DNA from: JBKPHS01 sp046729975
GTDB taxonomy: Bacteria > Actinomycetota > Thermoleophilia > Solirubrobacterales > Thermoleophilaceae
Assembly (NCBI GenBank): GCA_046729975.1
Contig: JBKPHS010000026.1
Coordinates: 1 to 15,188, forward strand
Length of the DNA: 15,188 bases
Reading direction: 5' to 3'
Part shown: positions 7,801-12,889 of the stretch, one piece after another
How the letters are laid out: the number at the start of each line of letters is the position of its first letter
Position numbering within the stretch: position 1 is the stretch's first letter
The notes under the pieces: model-generated
What the model was told of the DNA's origin: nothing
Database searches by the model: none
The model's input: the letters and a program-made list of their open reading frames with translations, nothing else
Translations under genes and position numbers: made by a program

Positions 7801-8918
7801 GTGCAGCCGTTGAACTGCAGGTAGGACTTCGGCTGGGGCGTGAACTCGTCGTACTGGGTGACCGAGTTCACGACGATCACGTGCGGGTAGCTCGACGGCC
7901 AGTTGTGGTGCTGGGCCGCCTCGTCCGCCGCGGATGCGATCACGGTCACGCCGTGGTCGTAGGCATAACGGACGGCCTGGCGCGCGAGCTTCGAGTTGTT
8001 GAGCGTGCCGAGCGCCTCCTGCACGACCAGCACGTCGTTGTCGGTCGCGTAGGCCACCGCCTGGGCGAAGCGGTTCGCGTCCGCGATGAACGAGTCGCCG
8101 ACGCGCAACGGAATCGACATGCAGTTCGGGCAGCTGCCCAGGTCGCCGCCATTGCCGGCCTCGCCGGTCGAGTCGCGCTCCTCTCCGGTGCCGTGCCCGT
8201 ACTGGACGTCGTCGAAGGCGTCGTTGTCGTCGTCGAGGAAGTCCCAGCCGGCGATGTCGTCCTCGAAGCCGTTGCCGTCGTCGTCGACGCCGTCGGTGAA
8301 AGCGATCAGCAGATCCTGCGGATCGAGCACGTCGGCCGGTCCCACACCGAGACCGCCGCGCTGCGCGGGGTCCCGCTCGACCCGCGAGTCGCACGCGTAG
8401 TCGAGCACGTTGAAGACGTGGTCGCCGTTCGCGTCGTAGCCGGCGGCGTAGTCCGCGCAGGGCTTATCCCCCTCGAGCGGCGCCGCGCGGTCGTGAGCCG
8501 GCGCCGGCAGCTCGCCCTTCGTCAGCCGCACCTTCTTGCGCAGATCGTTCATCGCGCCGGCGTCGTTCCACTTGATCCCGGAGTCCAGCACCGCGATCGT
8601 CACGTCCGGCCTGCCCGTGGTCGTCCCCCACGCCAGATCCTCGATCGGTGTGGTCCGGTCGACGAGGTGCGCGCCGCGCACGCCGTTCAGCTCGCGCGGG
8701 TCGGAGTTCACGGGCTCGTTGCCCGCCTCCTTGTCGGCCGCGTACATCCACTCGAGCTTGCCCTGCAGGTCGTTCGGCCGGGGATCGGTGCCCTCGAGCC
8801 GGTAGCTCGAGTAGTCGGCCGGGTCCCCCGGCTCAAAAGGGAACGCCGCCACGGCGGCCTCGGACGAGCCGGCGGCCAGCACCAGCCCGAGCACGATCGT
8901 CGCGACGCCCCTGCGCAA
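4887..8918 (-). CDS. Secreted subtilisin-like (probable pseudoprotease) protein with FG-GAP propeller
   Basis: A 1343-residue exported protein. Residues 1-25 form a signal peptide (MRRGVATIVLGLVLAAG, cleavage near AVA-AF). About 90-420 is an S8 subtilase fold: Asp112 (VTIAVLDSGI), Ca-loop-like DDDGNGFEDDIAGWDF, and His242 in YGHGTG. The position of the oxyanion Asn is Asp332 (ASAADEA), and the nucleophile motif GTSMA reads G396-S-G-M-A, so the catalytic Ser is apparently Gly398. Proteolysis is therefore unlikely. About 675-1235 holds six or so FG-GAP/VCBS repeats with DxDGD-type calcium loops and the recurrent GWP. The last ~100 residues look like a fibronectin-III-type domain. The TTG start at 8918 is preferred: GGGGAGG (8923-8929) lies 4 nt upstream and the signal peptide begins there, whereas longer starts would run into the divergent hydrolase gene. 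No sortase or membrane anchor is seen. Confidence 0.9.
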   Translation of the reverse strand: MRRGVATIVLGLVLAAGSSEAAVAAFPFEPGDPADYSSYRLEGTDPRPNDLQGKLEWMYAADKEAGNEPVNSDPRELNGVRGAHLVDRTTPIEDLAWGTTTGRPDVTIAVLDSGIKWNDAGAMNDLRKKVRLTKGELPAPAHDRAAPLEGDKPCADYAAGYDANGDHVFNVLDYACDSRVERDPAQRGGLGVGPADVLDPQDLLIAFTDGVDDDGNGFEDDIAGWDFLDDDNDAFDDVQYGHGTGEERDSTGEAGNGGDLGSCPNCMSIPLRVGDSFIADANRFAQAVAYATDNDVLVVQEALGTLNNSKLARQAVRYAYDHGVTVIASAADEAAQHHNWPSSYPHVIVVNSVTQYDEFTPQPKSYLQFNGCTNFSSKISVAIPSVSCSSDATGRGSGMAGLIYSAALNAREEGKLDAHPDCRRADGGACVVTPNEVRQLMASGTVGGEGQSDDVNFAQQPEPSCTPLAPPTCTDPNANVAITRTVFSPLVQTKSYPARKGHDQFYGWGRANLNRAVDAVAAGVLPPEVELESPEWFEQVDPARTTLAVEGAVAARGDAYSCRVYVAPGSYPNNAATTDSPPGDFKPVGGAGWCNGDERSGGHDGTLGTIDLTELKQRFPPTAGGFDGREPGGGEQTASGRPNTEPYGFTIKVVATRDSGGESVTGEDRRNAYLHRDQDLLSGWPRQLVGDGESSPLFVDLDGDNRNELVLAGSDGIVHAFRRDGSELPGWPVTGDTIPLRGAAANALGPARGAFLGALAAADVNRDGSPEVVGADLEGKVYGWNAAGERVFGQESNTAYSGKPLQPFVDVRFNRANPGESERRRTQHGFVASPVLANIDSDAALEIVAAAMDRHVYAWNWDGSRVPGFPVLVVDEDKVESVDPQSHAVTFNGNAGPALGQGAIVDTPAVGDLTGDGRPEIVVGTNEEYRINEGNEGDYNAGRFNTASFSLLSQTGVTDFAHGRLYAIHADGEGHAGGAFLPGWPVKIGLLQAEILPVVGEGITGAPAIGEVDCPSGGGPTDVAVGASPDAGPGYVLNEDGDSCYGKESGKDIALQSDLAANPRKLDLPAIPAFGHPAFGEFGGGTSFLAPATGLIRALDIAVKEYQGGQDFLGVWDAGTGQFRPNHPAVVNDLQFLTGPSVADVDGKGGEEWVSGTAHLDLHAVKSDGTAVDSGWPKLTSDWMVANPLIGSFGTLDTTADARKSVVALTRSGSVLAYGADAAACSPGSWPRYHHDNANSGDARRDAVSPGRPMAVALSGRALTLTAPGDDLLCGRAAEYKVVTSKAPITGANFGDATPVTAAVEPARAGERQRIELPKTQRYVAIRAVDEQGNAGPPATVKR

Positions 8919-8922
8919 CCTG

Positions 8923-8929
8923 CCTCCCC
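8923..8929 (-). promoter_or_regulatory. Strong ribosome binding site that fixes a TTG start
   Basis: On the minus strand GGGGAGG is followed by CAGG and then TTG. It selects the TTG at 8918 over the upstream in-frame ATG at 9032 and the frame opening at 9158, both of which give an implausible N-terminus before the signal peptide. Confidence 0.75.
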
Positions 8930-8942
8930 TGCATCCCTCCCG

Positions 8943-8970
8943 CCGAACGAGGTTCAAATACCCCGTTCGG
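8943..8970. promoter_or_regulatory. 10-bp dyad in the 5' region of the large secreted-protein gene
   Basis: CCGAACGAGG and CCCCGTTCGG are inverted copies with 9 of 10 positions paired and an AT-rich 8-nt centre (TTCAAATA). The dyad sits 25 nt before the TTG start, inside the 141-bp divergent spacer shared with the dienelactone hydrolase gene. It could be an operator or a 5'-UTR hairpin; the sequence does not decide. Confidence 0.45.
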
Positions 8971-9059
8971 GCCACCGTTACGCCTGACGCGGTCGCCTTC
9001 CTGCGGCTGCGCACGGCGCCGTACGCGACCATCGCGGGGTTAACTTCTTTGCCTCCCCG

Positions 9060-9779
9060 ATGACCGAAGTGAAGATCCGCACCCCTCGCGGCGAGATGCC
9101 GGCCTACGTCGCCACGCCGGCCGGCGGGGGGCCGTGGCCGGGAGTCGTGGTCATCCACGACGCGCTGGGCATGAGTCGCGACTTACGCAGCCAGGCCGAC
9201 TGGCTGGCGAGCGAGGGATTCCTTGCTCTGGCGCCGAATCTCTACTACTGGGGCAAACGGCTGACCTGCCTGATCTCCATCGTGCGCAACTGGGCGCGGC
9301 CGCTCAGCGACCTCGACGCCGCGCGTGCCTGGTTGGTCGAGCAGGAGAGCTGCACAGGCAAGGTCGGTGTGATCGGCTTCTGCATGGGCGGCGGGTTCGC
9401 GCTGATGCTGGCGCCCGGCCACGGCTTCTCCGCGGCGAGCGTGAACTACGGCGGGCTCACCAAGGACTCCGAGCGCGCCCTGCCCGAGGCCTGCCCGATC
9501 GTAGGCAGCTACGGCGCCAGGGATCGTTGGCCGGGGGTGGGCGGTGTTCCCGATCGCCTCGAGCCAGTGCTCACCGCGGCGGGCATCGACCACGACATCA
9601 AGCGATACCCCGATGCAGGGCACGGCTTTCTAAACGACCACGACCCGGCGGAGCTGCCGGTCTGGATCAAGGTCATCGCGAAGCTCGCCGCCGCCAGCTA
9701 TCACGAGCCATCCAGCCGTGACGCCCGCCGCCGCATAATCGCTTTCTTCCGCTCCCACCTCGGCGAAGCGGCTACCTGA
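9060..9779 (+). CDS. Dienelactone hydrolase family protein
   Basis: A 239-residue alpha/beta hydrolase of the DLH family (PF01738). The Cys-Asp-His triad is complete: Cys108 in the elbow GFCMGG, Asp155 in GARDRWP, and His188 in [18 protein letters not shown] near residue 30 is the usual oxyanion-side strand. True dienelactone hydrolases use a Glu in this segment to activate the Cys, but here HDALG has no Glu there, so carboxymethylenebutenolidase activity is not assured; relatives hydrolyse various esters and lactones. It is cytoplasmic, with no signal peptide. The ATG at 9060 has no Shine-Dalgarno; TAACTT (9041-9046) could be a -10 box giving a very short leader. No catechol-pathway genes lie nearby. 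Confidence 0.92.
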   Translation: MTEVKIRTPRGEMPAYVATPAGGGPWPGVVVIHDALGMSRDLRSQADWLASEGFLALAPNLYYWGKRLTCLISIVRNWARPLSDLDAARAWLVEQESCTGKVGVIGFCMGGGFALMLAPGHGFSAASVNYGGLTKDSERALPEACPIVGSYGARDRWPGVGGVPDRLEPVLTAAGIDHDIKRYPDAGHGFLNDHDPAELPVWIKVIAKLAAASYHEPSSRDARRRIIAFFRSHLGEAAT

Positions 9780-10081
9780 AGCGGCGACGATCCCGAGCCC
9801 GGCCCCACGCTCATCTGACCATTTGACGATCCAGGGCGTGGAAAGAGCCGCGCCGGCAGGAGTAAGACGCTGGTTACGTCCTCGACCTTCCTCGCGCCGC
9901 TCTTTGAAGCTTGGGGCGATAGATGGCCCTCGCTTAGGATGATGGCGTTGGCGCTGCTCCTTGTCGCGCAAAGCGATAGTGAACCGACGGGCGCCGATGA
10001 TTCCCGCACCTCGTCCACAGCAGGAGCTGACTGGCATCCGGCCGGAGTGTCGCGTTCACGCGAAAGCGGTAGCCCTTCCCG
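9780..10081. other. Intergenic region between convergent genes
   Basis: About 300 bp between the hydrolase and the TetR gene, which converge here. No plausible gene or RNA is seen; the open frames have no family resemblance. A short TCGCG-TTCA-CGCGA stem (10050-10063) lies 19 nt past the TetR stop and might help end its transcript, but no T-run follows. Confidence 0.5.
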
Positions 10082-10693
10082 TCAGCGCGTACCGAAGACC
10101 CACTCGAACACCGTCGGATAGGTGTCGAGCGGGACCTCGTCCGGGTCGACCACGTGCTGGATCGCGAGACCGATGTCGATCGCGATGCTCGTCGTGGCCA
10201 GCGCCTCGGCCGGGATGGGCGGCTCCTCGCCGCGCGCACGGAACGCCTCGGTCACTCCCGCGGCGACGAGTTGGCGCGTGCCGCGCCAGAACTCCGCCGC
10301 GATCGCCCGGAACTCCGGGTCACGCGTCGCGTGCGCTAGCAGCTCGAGCCATAGGGAGAACAGCCATCTCCCCTCCCGCGCGCCGATGAGGGAGGCCAGC
10401 CGCTCGCCCGTCTGGCGAGGCGTCGGAGGCTCGTCCGCCTCGCGCCACTCGCGCGCCATCTGCCGATACGCCTCGTAAACGCGTTCCTGGAGGAGCTCTG
10501 CGAACAGCTCCTCCTTGGAGCGATAGTTCGCGTAGAAGGCGCCTCGCGAGAACCCGGCCTCCGCGCTGATCTGCTCGATGCTCGTGGCCTGCAACCCCTG
10601 CTCCGCGACAAGCGATGCGGCAGCCTGGCGCAGCGCGGCGCGCGTCTGTTCCTGCTTCGCCGCGCGGCTTAGCCGGCGCGCTTCCGTCGTCAT
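10082..10693 (-). CDS. TetR/AcrR-family transcriptional regulator
   Basis: A 203-residue repressor. The N-terminal helix-turn-helix spans about 17-63, with SIEQISAEAGFSRGAFYANYRSKEELF (residues 38-64) being the classical TetR signature. The C-terminal ligand and dimer domain (about 85-200) includes LFSLWLELLAHATRDPEFR, typical of the BetI-like TetR_C group; the ligand is unknown. The ATG at 10693 is chosen because it gives the normal ~10-residue N-terminal arm and has GAGG upstream; a longer frame would cover the divergent gene. It is divergent from a small membrane protein 46 bp away, and a nested dyad lies between them, so it probably represses that gene and itself. Confidence 0.93.
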   Translation of the reverse strand: MTTEARRLSRAAKQEQTRAALRQAAASLVAEQGLQATSIEQISAEAGFSRGAFYANYRSKEELFAELLQERVYEAYRQMAREWREADEPPTPRQTGERLASLIGAREGRWLFSLWLELLAHATRDPEFRAIAAEFWRGTRQLVAAGVTEAFRARGEEPPIPAEALATTSIAIDIGLAIQHVVDPDEVPLDTYPTVFEWVFGTR

Positions 10694-10707
10694 CTCTGGC
10701 ACCTCAC

Positions 10708-10739
10708 ATACACCATCGTATCCGGATACAGTTTTGTAT
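10708..10739. promoter_or_regulatory. Nested dyad, probable TetR operator
   Basis: A perfect 12-bp palindrome GTATCCGGATAC (10718-10729) is flanked symmetrically, 5 bp away on each side, by ATACA (10708-10712) and its complement TGTAT (10735-10739). The 32-bp array has four related GTAT/ATAC half-sites centred at 10723.5, in the 46 bp between the divergent TetR and membrane-protein starts. Its right half overlaps the -10 box of the membrane-protein gene. Confidence 0.75.
10727..10732 (+). promoter_or_regulatory. Putative -10 box of a leaderless promoter
   Basis: TACAGT fits TANNNT and ends 7 nt before the ATG at 10740. No ribosome binding site fits between them, so transcription probably starts at the ATG. 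The box overlaps the palindrome at 10718-10729, as expected for direct repression. Confidence 0.5.
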
Positions 10740-11177
10740 ATGGATTCCCGCGCCCGCCTGCGCGCCGTCGCGCTCGTGCTGGCGATGATCGCCGGCTGCC
10801 TTTCGCTGTGGACGCTGAACCCGATCTTCTGGCTGTGGGTCGCGTCCCAGATCGATGAGGGCGGCCCCCCGTCAATGACGGCCGTCGTCGTGGTCCTGCT
10901 GGGACTGGTCGGCACCGGCATCGCGATCGGGAAGCTGCTGGCGACGCTCCACGCGAGCTACCGGGAGATCCGCGGCGTCCGGACCACGGTGAAGCTTCGT
11001 GCTCCATGGTCCTCTTCCGCGGCGGCCGCGCATGGCAAGCACCGCCCGCGCGAGCTCGAGCTCACGGTGCTCGACGTGATCCTCATCAGCTCGGTCCTGC
11101 TCGCCGCCGGGCTGTACGAATACTGGTTCCTCTTCAAGTCGGGCTCACCAATCGACCTCCGCACCGGCCGCGAATAA
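10740..11177 (+). CDS. Small three-helix membrane protein divergent from TetR gene
   Basis: A 145-residue protein of unknown function. Hydrophobic segments lie at about 9-35 (with LNPIFWLWVASQI), 46-70 and 108-132 (ending LYEYWFLF). A basic loop at about 72-108 lies between the second and third helices. I recognise no catalytic or transport motif. The ATG at 10740 directly follows the operator dyad and gives a sensible N-terminus with two Arg before the first helix; there is no Shine-Dalgarno, so the mRNA is probably leaderless. A longer frame from 10578 would run through the TetR gene and is rejected. Its position makes it the probable main target of the TetR regulator, perhaps in a membrane-stress or efflux response, but that is inference only. 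Confidence 0.8.
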   Translation: MDSRARLRAVALVLAMIAGCLSLWTLNPIFWLWVASQIDEGGPPSMTAVVVVLLGLVGTGIAIGKLLATLHASYREIRGVRTTVKLRAPWSSSAAAAHGKHRPRELELTVLDVILISSVLLAAGLYEYWFLFKSGSPIDLRTGRE

Positions 11178-11410
11178 GAAGCCGCGGAGTCCGCACGCAA
11201 CGCCCCACGGCGTCGGCCGCTTGTTAGATGGCGCTCGAGCTCGCGCCGCTTCAGGCGGGCGCTCACGTCGACTTGCTCCGCGAGCGCCCAGCCGGTAGCG
11301 GGATCGGTTCACCACGCTCGCGACGATCCGCGAGGACGAGCTGAATCGCGGTGATCTGCGGGGAGGTGGTTACCACGAGCGCTCAGTGCTGCTTTGCGCG
11401 AGCAGCGCTA
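11178..11410. other. Intergenic region before the IS-like element
   Basis: About 230 bp without a recognisable gene; with the left inverted end it makes a 300-bp gene-free stretch. A near-perfect stem (GTGCTGCT, 11386-11393; AGCAGCGC, 11401-11408; 7 of 8 paired, 7-nt loop) abuts the left end of the element. No tRNA or known RNA is seen. Confidence 0.5.
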
Positions 11411-11461
11411 GCCGCCGCGTTGTCAGGCGAGAGTGTCGCTTGCCCATGGGAGCAGGAGCGC
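11411..11461 (+). repeat. Left inverted end of the tyrosine-recombinase element
   Basis: Blocks in order: GCCGCCGCG (11411-11419), CAG (11424-11426), GAGAGTG (11429-11435), a variable 7 bp, then a 19-bp block (11443-11461) containing the palindrome CCCATGGG. All recur inverted at the right end. Confidence 0.8.
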
Positions 11462-11477
11462 TCGCGCGGTCGCGGCT

Positions 11478-12179
11478 TCAGATCCGTAGTCCAGCGCTCG
11501 CCGAGATCATGGGCGGTTGGCGGGCGTGGACCGTCTCGATGATCTCGGCGGTATCGATCCCGTCGAGATAGACCGACGTCACGCCAAGGTTGACATGGCC
11601 GAGCTGGCGTTGGATCACGTTGAGGGGCACCCGCTCGCGGGCCATCTCAACGGCATGGGCGTGGCGAAGCTGGTGCGGCGCGAAACGTCGCCGGACTCCC
11701 GCCCTCGCTGCGATGCGGCGCAGGTAGTTGCGGGCGACGGCCGGGGTCCACGGCCTTCCGCGGGTCTGACCGTCGATCACGCAGAACAGCGTGCCGACCG
11801 GCATCTCAACCCGACGGGCGAGCCAGGGCCGGAGCTGCTCGAAGCCCCAGGCGTCCATGCCCACCTCACGCCGCTTGCCGCCCTTGCCTTGGCGGACCAG
11901 CAGCGAGCCGCGGGCGGGATCGAGATCTGGCTCAGTAAGGGCCATCGCCTCGCCGACCCGAAGTCCTGCTCGCCAGAGCACGACGATCAGCGCGCGCAGC
12001 CGCAGCCCGTGGTCGGACTCGCCGGCCTGGCGCATCACGGCGATGATCTCCTCGACCCTCGGCGGGTCGGGCGGATAACGGAGCCCTTTGTTCCGCGGCG
12101 GACGCCTGGCGTGGAAACCCGGCACCGTCGCCCGCGAACGCCGACGACCCGCCGCATCGAGAAGCTGGAGCGCGGACAT
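11478..12179 (-). CDS. Tyrosine recombinase / site-specific integrase
   Basis: A 233-residue phage-integrase-fold recombinase, nearly the catalytic domain alone with a short basic N-terminal arm (1-40). All active-site residues are readable: Arg74 (AGLRVGEAMAL), Lys99 (RQGKGGKRREV), His169 and Arg172 (APHQLRHAHAVEM), His195 (RQLGHVNLGVTSVYL) and the nucleophile Tyr204. It is therefore predicted to be active. It is shorter than XerC/D (~300) and lacks a full SAM-like core-binding domain. The ATG at 12179 is chosen because AGGGAGGA (12183-12190) lies 3 nt upstream; the frame extends further but begins in the right inverted end. A 31-bp dyad sits just upstream of the ribosome binding site. The gene lies wholly within the inverted ends, marking it as the element's own mobility enzyme. 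Confidence 0.93.
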   Translation of the reverse strand: MSALQLLDAAGRRRSRATVPGFHARRPPRNKGLRYPPDPPRVEEIIAVMRQAGESDHGLRLRALIVVLWRAGLRVGEAMALTEPDLDPARGSLLVRQGKGGKRREVGMDAWGFEQLRPWLARRVEMPVGTLFCVIDGQTRGRPWTPAVARNYLRRIAARAGVRRRFAPHQLRHAHAVEMARERVPLNVIQRQLGHVNLGVTSVYLDGIDTAEIIETVHARQPPMISASAGLRI

Positions 12180-12182
12180 GAA

Positions 12183-12190
12183 TCCTCCCT
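12183..12190 (-). promoter_or_regulatory. Ribosome binding site of the recombinase gene
   Basis: On the minus strand AGGGAGGA, then TTC, then ATG (12179). It decides the start at residue MSALQLL rather than the longer open frame to 12251. Confidence 0.75.
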
Positions 12191-12221
12191 TGTAGAACAG
12201 CCGTGATCCGGCTGATCTACA
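12191..12221. promoter_or_regulatory. 31-bp dyad upstream of the recombinase ribosome binding site
   Basis: TGTAGA-A-CAGCC, a 7-bp centre GTGATCC, then GGCTG-A-TCTACA: 12-bp arms with a single A:A mismatch. The geometry (12-bp arms, 7-bp spacer) is that of a tyrosine-recombinase core site. Alternatively, as it directly abuts the Shine-Dalgarno, it may be an mRNA hairpin that limits recombinase translation from read-through transcripts. Confidence 0.6.
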
Positions 12222-12235
12222 GAGCCAAGAGAAGC

Positions 12236-12284
12236 GCGCTCCTGCTCCCATGGGAAAGGAGCACTCTCTGCTGGTCGCGGCGGC
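12236..12284 (-). repeat. Right inverted end of the tyrosine-recombinase element
   Basis: Holds the exact inverse of the 19-bp block (12236-12254), then CACTCTC (12262-12268), CTG (12271-12273) and CGCGGCGGC (12276-12284). Within it GCTCCT (12238-12243) and AGGAGC (12257-12262) flank CCCATGGG, so this end is itself nearly palindromic. Confidence 0.8.
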
Positions 12285-12290
12285 TTCCCC

Positions 12291-12313
12291 AGCGCGACCC
12301 CTAGGTTCGCGCT
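12291..12313. terminator. Hairpin just outside the element, possible terminator of the small-protein operon
   Basis: AGCGCGA and TCGCGCT pair perfectly over 7 bp around a 9-nt centre. It lies 52 bp past the stop of the 76-residue protein gene and 6 bp outside the right inverted end. There is no T-run, so a terminator role is only suggested. Confidence 0.35.
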
Positions 12314-12365
12314 GACGAGGCGTCGTCTACTCGAATGGCGCTTGGGCTGCGCGGGCCGTCAGCAG

Positions 12366-12596
12366 CTAACTGTCGCCCTCACGCTCGCGCGTATAGCGCT
12401 CTTCGTGCTCACGTTCGCGCTCCGCCTTCTCACGCTTCCGCTCGGCGGAGTCCCGTGCGTACTCACGAGCATCGTCTGCTTGCTCGCGTTCGTAGTCGCG
12501 CCCCCGTTTGTACTGGAAGTAGCTGTCGGGACCGCGAGATGGCCGCAGCTTGCGAAGGTAGGTGCTCGCTTCCCTCAGCTTGTCCCATAGACCCAT
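12366..12596 (-). CDS. Small charged hypothetical protein, coiled-coil-like
   Basis: A 76-residue protein that I do not recognise. It has an amphipathic N-terminus (MGLWDKLREASTYLRKLRPS), a short aromatic patch (DSYFQYKRG) and, from about 35 to the end, an almost continuous Glu/Arg/Lys helix likely to form a coiled coil. It is cytoplasmic or membrane-peripheral, with no signal peptide. The ATG at 12596 is preferred over a longer frame because it starts 25 bp after the stop of the preceding small gene and has GGAG 9 nt upstream. Third and last gene of an apparent operon with a DMT-type transporter and an 80-residue membrane protein. The orientation and close spacing support a real gene; the function is unknown. 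Confidence 0.6.
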   Translation of the reverse strand: MGLWDKLREASTYLRKLRPSRGPDSYFQYKRGRDYEREQADDAREYARDSAERKREKAEREREHEERYTREREGDS

Positions 12597-12621
12597 CCGC
12601 ACGACTCCAGTTGCCTTGCAC

Positions 12622-12864
12622 CTACCGGTCTGGTCCGGGGTCCTCTCCGCCCGCCCGCGCGATGTCGCGGTCGCGCTCGGCCCGCTCCGCGCGCTCTCGA
12701 GCCTCATTTACGTCATGCCGAGCCTCACCGCGCCGCTGTGCGGCACGCTGTTGTCGGCCCCGCATCGACACCGTCACGAAAAGCACGACAAGGACGACTG
12801 CGACGGCGACCACGATCACGACGGTGCCGGTGCTTACCGCGAGCACGATAAGGGCGGTGCTCAT
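12622..12864 (-). CDS. Small single-pass membrane protein with charged tail
   Basis: An 80-residue protein: a Val/Leu/Ile-rich transmembrane helix at about 4-32, then a basic stretch (MRGRQQRAAQRRGEARH) and a Glu/Arg-rich helical tail (NEARERAERAERDRDIAR), ending EDPGPDR. The positive-inside rule puts the tail in the cytoplasm. The ATG at 12864 has a good Shine-Dalgarno (AAGGAG on the minus strand, 12870-12875, 5 nt upstream). It starts 25 bp after the transporter stop and ends 25 bp before the next small gene, whose tail is similarly charged. No known family is recognised; it may act as a small accessory of the upstream transporter, which is inference. Confidence 0.7.
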   Translation of the reverse strand: MSTALIVLAVSTGTVVIVVAVAVVLVVLFVTVSMRGRQQRAAQRRGEARHDVNEARERAERAERDRDIARAGGEDPGPDR

Positions 12865-12889
12865 CCTGTCTCCTTCCGCCAACCTACCC

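Larger units (their letters stand above)
11411..12284 (-). mobile_element. IS-like element: one tyrosine recombinase between ~50-bp inverted ends
   Basis: About 874 bp, bounded by imperfect inverted repeats (11411-11461 and 12236-12284) with a single tyrosine recombinase gene on the minus strand. The inner 19 bp of the ends, CCCATGGGAGCAGGAGCGC, are exactly inverted. Further out GAGAGTG, CAG and GCCGCCGCG also match. Single-gene transposon layout with inverted ends normally goes with DDE transposases, so a tyrosine recombinase here is uncommon. I see no clear target-site duplication. The element lies between the TetR-linked membrane protein and the small-protein operon and appears to interrupt no gene. 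Confidence 0.7.

Noticed and set aside
6894..8987. A 697-residue plus-strand frame and a 415-residue one at 5430-6677, antisense to the FG-GAP protein
   Set aside because: Both are Arg/Val/Asp-rich frames opposite a protein with signal peptide, subtilase and propeller motifs; long shadows are expected at this GC content.
11351..11571. Short plus-strand frames of 61-63 residues across the left inverted end
   Set aside because: They run through the repeat into the antisense of the recombinase gene, have no ribosome binding site and resemble nothing.
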